A stretch of 64,000 nucleotides of DNA from Vibrio sp. MEBiC08052 (GCF_001506075.1 NZ_KQ947476.1:479581-543580); one strand, 5' to 3'; counted from the stretch's first letter, positions 17,044 through 25,422 are shown. The notes: a model not told the origin generated them from the letters alone. Translations and numbers: made by a program.

Positions 17044-20000
17044 TCATGAAACGGGATGAGTCGTCAGGCTGGCTGACTCAGCCGTTCTTATGGTTAAAAT
17101 GGGCTGACCGGCCTGAATCGGTGAACCGGCTGTATGACAAATGGTCTCAACGGTGCCGCTGATCGGTGAGGTGACTTCCAGCTCCATTTTCATCGCTTCG
17201 AGAACCGCAATGGTCTCACCTGCCGTGACGGTTTGGCCGGGCTGAACCTGTATTTGCCAGATATTACCGGTGACATGACTTTCCACCGCTTCGCAGCCCT
17301 CATCGACAGCCCAGCTCTCAGTTTCGGTTTCCAGCGTGACATCTTCAGCAATAAAATTAGCCTGACCGCTCTCAGCCCAACGCTGTCTTTCAGCTTCGAA
17401 AGCCGTTTGCTGACGGGATTTGCACTGCGCAATTGCATCGGCATGGTTTTCAAGCAGCTTTTGGTATTCACCCAGCGAGAAAGTCGTGGTTTCTATTTTT
17501 AACGGGTACTGCCCTCGCGGATGTTGCTGACGAATGGTTTGTAGCTCATCGGCACTGACCGGATAGAAGCGAATCTGATCAAAAAATTGCAACAGCCAGG
17601 GTTGTCGGAAGTAAGGCGTGGTGCGGTAGCGATTCCACATCTGTAAGGTGCGCCCGATGAACTGATAGCCGCCCGGGCCTTCCATTCCATAGACACACAA
17701 ATACGAGCCACCGATACCGACCGCGTTTTCCGGTGTCCAGGTCCGGGCCGGATTGTATTTGGTGGTGACCAGTCGATGGCGCGGATCCAGCGGGGTTGCG
17801 ACCGGTGCACCGAGATACACATCACCTAGCCCCATCACCAGATAGCTGGCATCAAAGACGATCTGCTTAACGTCATCGACCGATTGCAGGCCGTTAATCC
17901 GGCGAATAAATTCAATATTATCCGGACACCACGGCGCATCTTTTCTGACCACTTCTTCGTATTTACGAATCGCCAGCCGGGTGGCTTCATCATCCCAGGA
18001 CAGCGGCAGATGAACGATTCTCGCCGGCACTGTTAACTGGTCAATATCCCCCAGTTGTTGCTCTAATTCGATCAGTGTATCGAGCAGTTGTCGGCGGGGC
18101 AGATGCAGATTGTCATAGTGAATTTGCAGCGAGCGAATCCCCGGCGTCAGTTCCTGAACACCGGATAATTTGCGTTGCTCCAGTCTGAGCATGAGCGCGT
18201 GTACGCGAAAACGCAGCCGGATATCCAGCACCTGAGGCCCGTATTCCACCAGCAGAAAATCTTCACCGCACTGGCGGTAGACGACCTGTTCCTGATTGGC
18301 TGAGGCCGGGATTTCGGCGACAATCGGGGTGTCTGGCAGCGCTGGTGTGAATGGATAGGGCTCAACCTGACACCGGCGGATCTGTGCATGTTGCCGTTGC
18401 TCGGCATCTTCCGCTTCGGCCAGCGAAACCGGCACAAAGTGAACCTTATCACCCGCTTTGAGCTGACCGATTTTCCATAAATCAGCTTTGATCACGGTGG
18501 CCGGGCAGACGAATCCGCCGAGACTGGGGCCGTCCGGTCCCAGAATGACCGGCATATCACCGGTAAAATCGATGGTGCCGATCGCATAAGCATTGTCGTG
18601 GATGTTGGACGGGTGCAACCCGGCTTCGCCGCCGTCCGGGCGGGCCCAGTCCGGCTTCGGGCCGACTAAACGGACACCGGTGCGGCTGGAGTTGAAATGC
18701 ACCGTCCAACAGGCGGCAAAGAATGCCTGAATATCCTCATCGGTGAAAAAATCCGGAGCACCATGCGGACCATATATGACGTGAATCTGCCAGCTGTCGG
18801 ACAGTTCCGGCAGGGCAGCCGGATGTTCCGTCACGCTTTGCGGTCGGCTGACGGACGGAGACGGATCCAGATGCAGCACATCTCCGCTACGCAGGGCGCG
18901 TCCGGTATGCCCACCGAACTGACCTAAGGTAAACGTTGATTTGCTGCCGAGATAATCCGGACACTGAAAGCCACCTTCAACCGCCAGATAACTGCGGGCT
19001 CCGGGGCCGGTAATTTTACCCAGCCGTAAGGTTTGACCGGCTTGAACCTCAGTGATAGCGCCCATTTTCAGTGGTTTATCGTCCAGCGTGGCCTGAATCT
19101 CTGCACCGGTCAGAACAATCTGTTTGGTCATGTTGAATCGCAGTATCGGACCGGTCACGATGATCTCCAGTCCGGCACAATGGTCATCATTGTGTAGCAA
19201 CTGGTTGGCCAGCCGGAAGCTGAGAGAATCCATCGGCCCGGAGGGTGGTACGCCGACATGCCAGTAACCCCGACGGCCCGGATAATCCTGAATCGTCGTC
19301 TGAGTGCCGCCATTGAGAATATCGACGGTCTGTGGTTGATAAACAAAGTCATCCAGACTGCGAGTCAGAATCTTACCCGCTTGGAATAATGGCGTCTGAA
19401 TCAGCTGTTGTAGATAACACTGGTTATGCTCCGGGCCGTACAGACTGATCTGGCGGAGGGATTGGATCATGCGATCCAGTGCCTGAGCGCGATTCGCGCC
19501 GTGAACGATAATTTTTGCCAGCATCGGATCAAAATATGGGGAGACGTCTACCCCGGCTTCGATCCAGTGTTCGATGCGTAAACCCGGTAGTTGCGGCCAT
19601 TCGACGTGGCTGATTAATCCGGCACTGGGTTGGAAGTTTTTATTCGGGTCTTCCGCATAAAGGCGCACCTGAATCGCATGACCGTTGGGCTGGTTGTCGT
19701 GCTGCCATGCGGATAAGTCGAGTGTGCCGGCGCCTTGCTGAACCATCCACTCGACCAGATCGATACCGAAGACTTCTTCTGTGACGCCATGTTCGACCTG
19801 TAAGCGGGTATTCACTTCCAGAAAATAGAAATGCTCGCTTTGCTGATCGAGTACGAACTCAATAGTTCCGGCACTGCGATAGTTCACCGCGGTTGCCAGC
19901 CGGATAGCGGTCTGGCGCAGCGCCTGACGTGTGGCTTCACTCAGATTCGGGGCCGGTGTTTCTTCGATGACTTTCTGGTTGCGACGTTGTGCCGAGCAGT

Positions 20001-20679
20001 CCCGCTCACCGAGCGCGATCACTTGTCCTTGTCCGTCACCGAAAATTTGCACTTCAATATGGCGGGCCTGTTCGATAAATTTTTCTAAGAAAATGCCGCT
20101 GTGACTGAAATTGTTTTCGCTCAGTCGTCGTACCGAGTCAAACGACTGAGCCAACTCCGCGGCATTGTTGCATCGCTGCATGCCGATGCCCCCGCCCCCG
20201 GCGGTACTTTTGAGCATCACCGGATAGCCGATTTGTTCTGCCTGTGTTTGTGCATCCTCAAGATGGCTGATGAGATCACTGCCCGGCAGCAGGGGGACAT
20301 TGGCTTGTGAGGCTATCGCCCGGGCGGAATGTTTCAGGCCGAATATGGTCATTTGCTCCGGCGTGGGGCCGAGAAAAGTGATGCCGGACTGCTCACATAA
20401 GGTGACAAATGCCGGGTTTTCACTCAGAAAACCGTAACCGGGATGAATGGCATCCGCTTGGCAGGATTTCGCCAGCGCGATAATTTTTTGCTGATCGAGA
20501 TAAGTCGCGGCCGCAGCGCCTTCTCCGAGAGAATAGGCTTCGTCAGCCTGAAGGACATGCAGACTTTCAGCATCCGCTTCGCTGTATACCGCGACACTGG
20601 CGATATTCATCTGCTTGAGTGTTCGGATAATCCGGCAGGCAATCGCACCGCGGTTAGCAATCAATACCTTATTCAACAT
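17044..20679 (-). CDS. Biotin-dependent guanidine carboxylase (urea carboxylase family)
   Basis: This family uses ATP and bicarbonate to carboxylate urea or guanidine. In 1211 residues the order is as follows. A biotin carboxylase (about 1-450) has the ATP loop AGGGGIGM (160-167) and EVNTRLQVEH (288-297). A KipA/AHS2-like half (about 460-780) starts at TTIQDYPGRRGYWHVGVPPSGP. A KipI/AHS1-like half covers about 810-1040. A biotinyl domain carries EAMKME with biotin Lys1164. I prefer guanidine over urea as substrate because of the ykkC guanidine-I riboswitch and the two deiminase-type partners in the operon. A published active-site Asp/Asn difference between the two groups needs an alignment to check. 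Confidence 0.9.
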   Translation of the reverse strand: MLNKVLIANRGAIACRIIRTLKQMNIASVAVYSEADAESLHVLQADEAYSLGEGAAAATYLDQQKIIALAKSCQADAIHPGYGFLSENPAFVTLCEQSGITFLGPTPEQMTIFGLKHSARAIASQANVPLLPGSDLISHLEDAQTQAEQIGYPVMLKSTAGGGGIGMQRCNNAAELAQSFDSVRRLSENNFSHSGIFLEKFIEQARHIEVQIFGDGQGQVIALGERDCSAQRRNQKVIEETPAPNLSEATRQALRQTAIRLATAVNYRSAGTIEFVLDQQSEHFYFLEVNTRLQVEHGVTEEVFGIDLVEWMVQQGAGTLDLSAWQHDNQPNGHAIQVRLYAEDPNKNFQPSAGLISHVEWPQLPGLRIEHWIEAGVDVSPYFDPMLAKIIVHGANRAQALDRMIQSLRQISLYGPEHNQCYLQQLIQTPLFQAGKILTRSLDDFVYQPQTVDILNGGTQTTIQDYPGRRGYWHVGVPPSGPMDSLSFRLANQLLHNDDHCAGLEIIVTGPILRFNMTKQIVLTGAEIQATLDDKPLKMGAITEVQAGQTLRLGKITGPGARSYLAVEGGFQCPDYLGSKSTFTLGQFGGHTGRALRSGDVLHLDPSPSVSRPQSVTEHPAALPELSDSWQIHVIYGPHGAPDFFTDEDIQAFFAACWTVHFNSSRTGVRLVGPKPDWARPDGGEAGLHPSNIHDNAYAIGTIDFTGDMPVILGPDGPSLGGFVCPATVIKADLWKIGQLKAGDKVHFVPVSLAEAEDAEQRQHAQIRRCQVEPYPFTPALPDTPIVAEIPASANQEQVVYRQCGEDFLLVEYGPQVLDIRLRFRVHALMLRLEQRKLSGVQELTPGIRSLQIHYDNLHLPRRQLLDTLIELEQQLGDIDQLTVPARIVHLPLSWDDEATRLAIRKYEEVVRKDAPWCPDNIEFIRRINGLQSVDDVKQIVFDASYLVMGLGDVYLGAPVATPLDPRHRLVTTKYNPARTWTPENAVGIGGSYLCVYGMEGPGGYQFIGRTLQMWNRYRTTPYFRQPWLLQFFDQIRFYPVSADELQTIRQQHPRGQYPLKIETTTFSLGEYQKLLENHADAIAQCKSRQQTAFEAERQRWAESGQANFIAEDVTLETETESWAVDEGCEAVESHVTGNIWQIQVQPGQTVTAGETIAVLEAMKMELEVTSPISGTVETICHTAGSPIQAGQPILTIRTAESASLTTHPVS

Positions 20680-20767
20680 AAGTGATTCCGTCGTTTTCGG
20701 GTCGTCCCGTGGGGATTGTGAGCAGAATCGGGGTCGTCCCCGGCTCAGGTTTCAGACGGGCGAGGGT

Positions 20768-21409
20768 TCAGATGTCCCAAACCAACACGTCTATCGGCGT
20801 TGGGTTGTAGGCATTACAAGGATTGTTCAGTTGCGGGCAGTTAGAAATCAGCACAATGACATCCATCGCTGCTTTGAGCTCGACATATTTGCCCGGTGCA
20901 CTGATGCCGTCTTCAAAGGTCAGACCGCCGGATTCGGTGATCGGCACATTCATAAAGAAATTAATATTGTGGGTAATATCGCGTTTGGTCATGGCGAATT
21001 CTTCATGTTCGCTGACCGCCAGTAGCCAGCTGTCACGGCAAGCGTGCATACATTTTTTGTCGATCGCATAGCGAACCGTGTTGCTTTCGGTCGCACAGGC
21101 ACCGCCCAGAGTATCGTGACGGCCACACGTATCAGCGACAATTTCCAGCATCAGATTGCCCTGATCGGAGAGGATTCGGCTACCGGCAGTCAGATAGACA
21201 TTGCCTTGTTCGCGAATCGTATCGATGGCGCTGTAGCGTTCCGCCGGATTGTTTGCGTTGTAAAACAGAGTATCCGCAGCCTGATTTCCTTCCAGATCAA
21301 GGATACGGACCGTCTGCCCCTGATGAACGACTTTCATGTAGTAGTCACCGGCCGCAACGGTATCCCGGCGGATTGCATCTTCAGCGCGTAGTGAACTTTC
21401 AATAATCAT
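20768..21409 (-). CDS. Carboxyguanidine deiminase subunit (DUF1989, urea carboxylase-associated protein 2 type)
   Basis: A 213-residue DUF1989 protein. Such pairs were long called urea carboxylase-associated proteins and are now reported as carboxyguanidine deiminase (CgdAB), which releases ammonia from carboxyguanidine to give allophanate. Core motifs are LEGNQAADTLFYNANNPAERYSA, the DTLGGACATESNTVRY segment and NINFFMNVPI. The start ATG at 21409 overlaps the stop of the upstream paralogue (TGATG), so the two are translationally coupled and probably form one complex. I do not assign CgdA or CgdB. Confidence 0.85.
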   Translation of the reverse strand: MIIESSLRAEDAIRRDTVAAGDYYMKVVHQGQTVRILDLEGNQAADTLFYNANNPAERYSAIDTIREQGNVYLTAGSRILSDQGNLMLEIVADTCGRHDTLGGACATESNTVRYAIDKKCMHACRDSWLLAVSEHEEFAMTKRDITHNINFFMNVPITESGGLTFEDGISAPGKYVELKAAMDVIVLISNCPQLNNPCNAYNPTPIDVLVWDI

Positions 21410-22233
21410 CAGAATACCTCCTGAGGGGATGTGCAGTGGTAGCGGCGGTTATTTTCAAGACCGCGTTGATTTTCATCTTTTCCGTGTGCGGGTTCGGTAA
21501 GAATGGCGGTTGCACTGGATTGGGTCAGTGTCAGTTGTACGGGCTTAAACGGATATTCAGACGCCGGGTTGAGCGGATGCGGGCAAGTGGTCAGGATGAC
21601 CAGTGTTTCCATTTCGAAATACAGGGCAATACTATCACCGGGCTGGCTATGGTCTTTCTCATAGATGAGGTGACCCGCCGCATCGGTGCGCACCTGGCTG
21701 AACAGGTTCAGATTGGCGGCCAGATCGCGTTTGCCGAGGCCATATTTGGCAACTTCAACCAGCAGAGCGTCATAGCCGTTCTGTTTCCATTGATTCCGGT
21801 CAGTTTGATAACTGCGCTCTCCCCATTTTTGGGCTACTTTGGCTTTATTGGTGACGCCACAGACGGTGTCGATCCAACCGGTATCATCGTGTTCGATGCG
21901 ACAAAAAATCCGCCCCATATCCGAGTAAAGGCAGTGGCCGGCCGTGAGTTTAAAGGTGTGCTGGCATTTGAGTGTATCGGGGGCATTGTAGCGCTCCAGC
22001 AGATTTTCCGGGTTGTAAAACAGTACACTCAGATTCGCACCACCTTCAATATCGGTCGCTGTCAGTGTATAGCCGCGTGGTATTTTCATCGACCAGTGAG
22101 AGGCACCGGGAATGACTTCAGTAAAAATAACTTCTGGGGCTGAAGGTTGCGTCGGTTTGGTATAAGACATTATTTTTTCATTCGGCATCTTTTCATTAGA
22201 CACGTTTTCATTAGATATGGTTGTATTAGACAT
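21409..22233 (-). CDS. Carboxyguanidine deiminase subunit (DUF1989, urea carboxylase-associated protein 1 type)
   Basis: Second DUF1989 paralogue (274 aa from ATG 22233, which has GAGGAA seven bases upstream; an ATG at 22254 overlaps the ATPase gene). The core shows TATDIEGGANLSVLFYNPENLLERYNAPDTLKCQ, the same pattern as its neighbour. The N-terminal 21 residues are four pentapeptide repeats (SNTTI, SNENV, SNEKM, PNEKI) encoded by 15-bp tandem repeats, so the conserved domain may really begin at the Met of MSYTKP (22170). Predicted partner of the shorter paralogue in deiminating carboxyguanidine. Confidence 0.85.
   Translation of the reverse strand: MSNTTISNENVSNEKMPNEKIMSYTKPTQPSAPEVIFTEVIPGASHWSMKIPRGYTLTATDIEGGANLSVLFYNPENLLERYNAPDTLKCQHTFKLTAGHCLYSDMGRIFCRIEHDDTGWIDTVCGVTNKAKVAQKWGERSYQTDRNQWKQNGYDALLVEVAKYGLGKRDLAANLNLFSQVRTDAAGHLIYEKDHSQPGDSIALYFEMETLVILTTCPHPLNPASEYPFKPVQLTLTQSSATAILTEPAHGKDENQRGLENNRRYHCTSPQEVF
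22171..22230. repeat. Four 15-bp tandem repeats inside a deiminase gene
   Basis: Units 22171-22185, 22186-22200, 22201-22215 and a more diverged 22216-22230 share the core TTTTCATT(A/C)(G) on the plus strand. They encode the pentapeptide run after the start codon of the 274-residue DUF1989 protein. Changes in copy number would keep the frame and only change the length of the tail. Confidence 0.8.
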
Positions 22234-22243
22234 TGTGCGTTCC

Positions 22244-23062
22244 TCAGATTGCATCAGGAATCGGTGGGCTCACCGGACTGAAACGTTCAGTCAGCAGATG
22301 AAGTGTCTGATCGGATTGAGCCGCGGTTTTATGTAAAGGAATATCGAAGGTCACTTGTGCGCCGTAGCGTTCCGGTGATTGTGGGTCAATACGCGGATGG
22401 TCAAACACCCAAATCCGGCTGCCAAGATGGAAGCCTTCGCTCAAATCGTGGGTAATCATGAATACCGTCAGATGTTGTTCCTGCCACAGCTTCCGTACCA
22501 GTTCGTGCATGTCTTTACGAATGCCGGGATCCAGCGCCCCGAATGGCTCATCCAGTAACAGAATGCGCGGCTGTTTGACCAGTGACTGAGCGATTGATAG
22601 TCGTTGGCGCATTCCCCCGGAGAGCTGGTGGGGATACTGATGTTCGGCATGACTGAGTCCGACTTGTGCCAACATGGCGCGAGCCTGTTGCTGAGCCAGT
22701 TGCCGCTGGTGGCCAAATGTACGGCCCAACAGGTGACCACTCAACTGAGAACAGCCGAATTCCAGCCCGATCATGACATTCTCCAGTACGGTCAGGTGGG
22801 GAAAGACTGAATATTTCTGAAACACAATGCCCCGCTCGACGCTGGGTTCTTGCCGAAGCGGTTGACTGTCGAGCAGAATCTCACCCCGGCTGACTGATTC
22901 GGTTCCCAGTAACAGATTGAGAAAGGTGGTTTTACCACAGCCGGAGGCGCCGACAATACTGATAAACTCGCCTTCATGGACGTTGAGGTTGAGCCGTTCA
23001 AGGACGATGTTATCGTCGTATTCTTTCCACAGATTGCGGATTTGCAGCATCGGTTGTTTCAT
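22244..23062 (-). CDS. NitT/TauT-type ABC transporter ATP-binding protein (guanidine operon)
   Basis: ATPase of the operon's importer, 272 residues from ATG 23062, which has a GGGAGGG ribosome site; the frame upstream to 23257 is unconserved overlap with the permease. It carries Walker A GASGCGKTT, signature LSGGMRQRL, Walker B ILLLDEPFGALDP and switch His in ITHD. The LDP-IRKDMHELV segment is typical of TauB/SsuB-like ATPases. The start lies 4 bp after the permease stop. The C-terminal tail (IPLHKTAAQSD) is diverged. Confidence 0.92.
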   Translation of the reverse strand: MKQPMLQIRNLWKEYDDNIVLERLNLNVHEGEFISIVGASGCGKTTFLNLLLGTESVSRGEILLDSQPLRQEPSVERGIVFQKYSVFPHLTVLENVMIGLEFGCSQLSGHLLGRTFGHQRQLAQQQARAMLAQVGLSHAEHQYPHQLSGGMRQRLSIAQSLVKQPRILLLDEPFGALDPGIRKDMHELVRKLWQEQHLTVFMITHDLSEGFHLGSRIWVFDHPRIDPQSPERYGAQVTFDIPLHKTAAQSDQTLHLLTERFSPVSPPIPDAI

Positions 23063-23066
23063 CTGC

Positions 23067-23888
23067 TTACCCTCCCTGAGTCTGGTGATGCCATGGGCTG
23101 AGCCGGCGGGAGAGGTGCCTGAGCAGCCAATCCATCGCAAAAGCCAGCAGGGTAATCCACAAGACATACGGCAGAATGATGTCCATGGACAGATAACGCC
23201 GGACCAGAAAAATCCGATATCCCAGCCCTTCGGTGGCGACGATTGCTTCAGCAGCAATCAGAAACAGCCAGGCGCTGCCCAGCGTCAGCCGGACGGCATC
23301 GATGAGATGTGGCAAGATTTGCGGGACAATCACGCGGACAATCATTTGCCAGCTATTGCCTCCGAGGGTCTGCGCTTTGATCAGTTGTTCCTCCGGAAGT
23401 GACTGGGTTTTTAACTGGATATCCCGGATGATGATGGGGCAGATCCCAATCACGATGAGGGTCACTTTAGAGACCTCTCCCAACCCGAGCATGATGAAAA
23501 GAATGGGGAGGATCGCCATGGGAGGGATCAGGGAAATCGCAGTCACGAAAGGGGACAACGAAGACCTGATCAGGGGGAGAATTCCATTGGCGACCCCAAA
23601 ACAGAGACCGATGAGCGCACTCAACCCGACACCGATACCCAGCCGTTGCAGGCTGGCTAGTGTATCGTTGAGCAGCAGATACTCTCCGGTCCGTTTGCTT
23701 GGTGTGAATGCCATCCGCTCAACAGCAGTGGCAAAGCTGCTGAAAGAGGGCAGCAATTTATCTGCCGGGTTGACGCTCAGACGGGCATCCGAGGCGACAA
23801 GGTAGATGATAAGGACAATCACAAAGGGCAAAGCCCCTAACATCAGGCGCAGTAACGGTGAGGGTTTCCGGTTAATGAGTCGGGTCAT
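23067..23888 (-). CDS. NitT/TauT-type ABC transporter permease (guanidine operon)
   Basis: Membrane subunit of 273 residues with about six hydrophobic segments, BPD_transp_1 fold. The ATPase-docking EAA loop is in AQTLGGNSWQMIVRVIVPQILP (about 170-190). It belongs with SsuC/TauC-like permeases that work with one ATPase and one binding protein. ATG 23888 lies 50 bp after the binding-protein gene. Within this operon its likely cargo is guanidine or a guanidine-yielding compound; that is inferred from context. Confidence 0.92.
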   Translation of the reverse strand: MTRLINRKPSPLLRLMLGALPFVIVLIIYLVASDARLSVNPADKLLPSFSSFATAVERMAFTPSKRTGEYLLLNDTLASLQRLGIGVGLSALIGLCFGVANGILPLIRSSLSPFVTAISLIPPMAILPILFIMLGLGEVSKVTLIVIGICPIIIRDIQLKTQSLPEEQLIKAQTLGGNSWQMIVRVIVPQILPHLIDAVRLTLGSAWLFLIAAEAIVATEGLGYRIFLVRRYLSMDIILPYVLWITLLAFAMDWLLRHLSRRLSPWHHQTQGG

Positions 23889-23938
23889 AACTACTCCAGA
23901 TCCACAGTTGGTTCGGTGCGACAGTCAACTTCACACGA

Positions 23939-25018
23939 TTACAGTTTTTGTTCGGCCGCCAGTTGCATGTAGGTCGGATTGAAGCGGAGCTTAATATTGT
24001 CAGCATTACCGAATACCCCGGTCGGCGTTTCGATGCCGATAACGTTGGCATCCGGGGCGCCTTCGCCCAGCAGACCGTGATCAAAAGAGAACTGCGCGAC
24101 TTTCTGCATGGTTTTCATTAATGAAGCGCTGTTGGTAAATTGCACCGCATCGGCAGGCGAGAAGAACATTTGGGTGGCCTGTAGTTGGGCGTTATAACCG
24201 GCCAGATCGGTGCCTGATGCTTTCGCCATCATCGTTTTGGCAGCGTCGGCCTTGTCTTGTGATTTCATCACTGACATCACTTCATACCACGCACCGGTCA
24301 GGGCTTTGGCAAACTTGGGGTTGTCTTGCAGGGTTTTGGTATTGGCGACCAGCAGATCGATAATTTCACCGGGGATTTTTGCCGAGTTAAATACCAGTGA
24401 GGTGTCGGGAAGTGCGGTAATTTCACTGAGTAATGGATTCCAAGTGACGACAGCGGTGACATCCTGAGTCTGATAGGCTGCGACAATATCGGCATCGGAG
24501 GTGTTAACGACATGCACATCTTTTTCTGACAAGCCAACGGCTTCAAGTGCCCGAGCCAGCAGGTAATGTGACACGCTGAGTTCGACCAGATTGATATTCT
24601 GACCTTTGATATCAGCCAGCGTTTTATGTGCGCCTTTTAAAACTATGCCATCATTACCCGCGGAAAAGTCACCGACGATGACAGCCGTTGAATCAACGCC
24701 ACTGGCTGCCGGAATCGTCAGGGCATCCATATTGGTCATCACGGTTGCATCGAACTGTCCTGCGGTGTATTGATTGATCGATTCAACATAATCATTGACC
24801 TGAACGACGTTGATTTGAATTCCATATTTATCGGCCCACTTTTTCAGAATGCCGGAGGAATCAGCATAATCCCATGGCATCCAACCCACATAAATCGACC
24901 ATGCTAACGTAAATTGTGATTTTTCTTCGGCAGATGCCGGACGGGAAAGCGTAAGAGAAGATATGAGCGTGACAGATAAAACGAGTGCCGTGAGATACGG
25001 TTTCAGGAAAAATTTCAT
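23939..25018 (-). CDS. ABC transporter substrate-binding protein (guanidine operon, annotated elsewhere as putative urea-binding)
   Basis: Periplasmic receptor of 359 residues with a Sec signal peptide ending ASA about residue 30. The fold is NMT1/SsuA-like: FTLAWSIYVGWMPWDYAD near the start of the mature protein, with YTAGQFDATVMTNMDAL at the first hinge. The many Trp, Asp and Tyr residues near the N-terminus could bind a small cation such as guanidinium, but I cannot prove this. ATG 25018 has a strong GGAGGT ribosome site. It is the first gene after the guanidine-I riboswitch, which argues that its ligand is taken up for the pathway encoded downstream. Confidence 0.9.
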   Translation of the reverse strand: MKFFLKPYLTALVLSVTLISSLTLSRPASAEEKSQFTLAWSIYVGWMPWDYADSSGILKKWADKYGIQINVVQVNDYVESINQYTAGQFDATVMTNMDALTIPAASGVDSTAVIVGDFSAGNDGIVLKGAHKTLADIKGQNINLVELSVSHYLLARALEAVGLSEKDVHVVNTSDADIVAAYQTQDVTAVVTWNPLLSEITALPDTSLVFNSAKIPGEIIDLLVANTKTLQDNPKFAKALTGAWYEVMSVMKSQDKADAAKTMMAKASGTDLAGYNAQLQATQMFFSPADAVQFTNSASLMKTMQKVAQFSFDHGLLGEGAPDANVIGIETPTGVFGNADNIKLRFNPTYMQLAAEQKL

Positions 25019-25087
25019 AGACCACCTCCACTGTGGGTCATCGGTATGAACAAGCGCATCAGAGACATAACCAATAATATAATTGGT

Positions 25088-25180
25088 TGGCCTCCCGGGC
25101 TTTTGTCCCTCCGTGTGACCTCAGCTGAGGTTGACGTCTCTCGGACCAGTCACTGCCGTGGCAGCCGGAACCCTAGACAT
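25088..25180 (-). ncRNA. Guanidine-I riboswitch (ykkC class)
   Basis: Read on the minus strand, the region holds the conserved ykkC blocks in order: CTAGGGTTCCG (from 25176), then CTGGTCCGAGAGAC (about 25149-25136), then ACACGGAGGGACAAAAGCCC and GGGAGG (about 25117-25091). These match the guanidine-I aptamer core, which binds guanidinium and switches on export or degradation genes. The 3' part is followed by a 7-bp hairpin (25069-25088) without a T-run, so the mode of control is unclear. The segment AGAGAC in the aptamer can also pair with GTCTCT at 25066-25061. Confidence 0.92.
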
Positions 25181-25244
25181 CTATTTGACAAATTGTGATT
25201 AAAAATACTACTGCTTATGCTCTTCGCAACTAACGAGAGAAAAG

Positions 25245-25260
25245 AGCAAAGGCTATGCCA
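25245..25260 (-). promoter_or_regulatory. Sigma-54 (RpoN) promoter of the guanidine operon
   Basis: TGGCATAGCCTTTGCT on the minus strand matches the -24/-12 consensus TGGCACGNNNNTTGCW, with invariant GG and GC at the exact spacing. Transcription should start near 25234, about 55 nt before the riboswitch. Sigma-54 dependence fits a nitrogen-scavenging pathway. Confidence 0.75.
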
Positions 25261-25348
25261 ATATTAAATTTATTATAAATAACAATTAGGTTGGGTTGAT
25301 ATTTTGATTTTTTTGCTGGTGGGGCGGTCACTGCGTTGGTGCATTTTT

Positions 25349-25363
25349 GCACTGTTTCGGTGA
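25349..25363 (-). promoter_or_regulatory. Candidate NtrC-binding site
   Basis: GCACTGTTTCGGTGA fits the NtrC dyad GCACY-N5-RGTGC with one mismatch. Its centre is about 122 bp upstream of the predicted sigma-54 start, a usual enhancer distance. The IS element begins 33 bp further upstream, so the site was spared. Confidence 0.5.
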
Positions 25364-25384
25364 GCGGGGGAGACAAAAAAGCCC

Positions 25385-25396
25385 TGCAGAATGAAC
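25385..25396. repeat. Left copy of 12-bp target-site duplication of the IS
   Basis: TGCAGAATGAAC lies directly outside the left inverted repeat of the IS and is repeated exactly at 26816-26827. A 12-bp duplication is within the range known for IS4-type elements. Confidence 0.92.
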
Positions 25397-25402
25397 TAAT
25401 GC

Positions 25403-25422
25403 CGCTCGCTTAACAGCGAGCG
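25403..25422. repeat. Hairpin spanning the transposase stop codon
   Basis: CGCTCGCT and AGCGAGCG pair perfectly around a 4-nt loop that contains the transposase stop codon, immediately inside the left end of the IS. On the plus strand it is followed by CTCTTTTCTT, so it could stop transcription entering the element from the left. Confidence 0.6.

Noticed and set aside
17044..20679. Urea as the substrate of the carboxylase
   Set aside because: The family name is urea carboxylase, but the guanidine-I riboswitch and the two DUF1989 deiminase-type genes in the same operon favour guanidine. Not fully excluded without the specificity-residue alignment.
23063..23257. Extended N-terminus of the guanidine-operon ATPase
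   Set aside because: The extension overlaps the permease gene and has no ABC-ATPase similarity. ATG 23062 has a strong ribosome site.
25021..25090. Rho-independent terminator as riboswitch platform
   Set aside because: The 7-bp AACCAAT/ATTGGTT hairpin at 25069-25088 lacks a T-run, so I did not call a terminator there.
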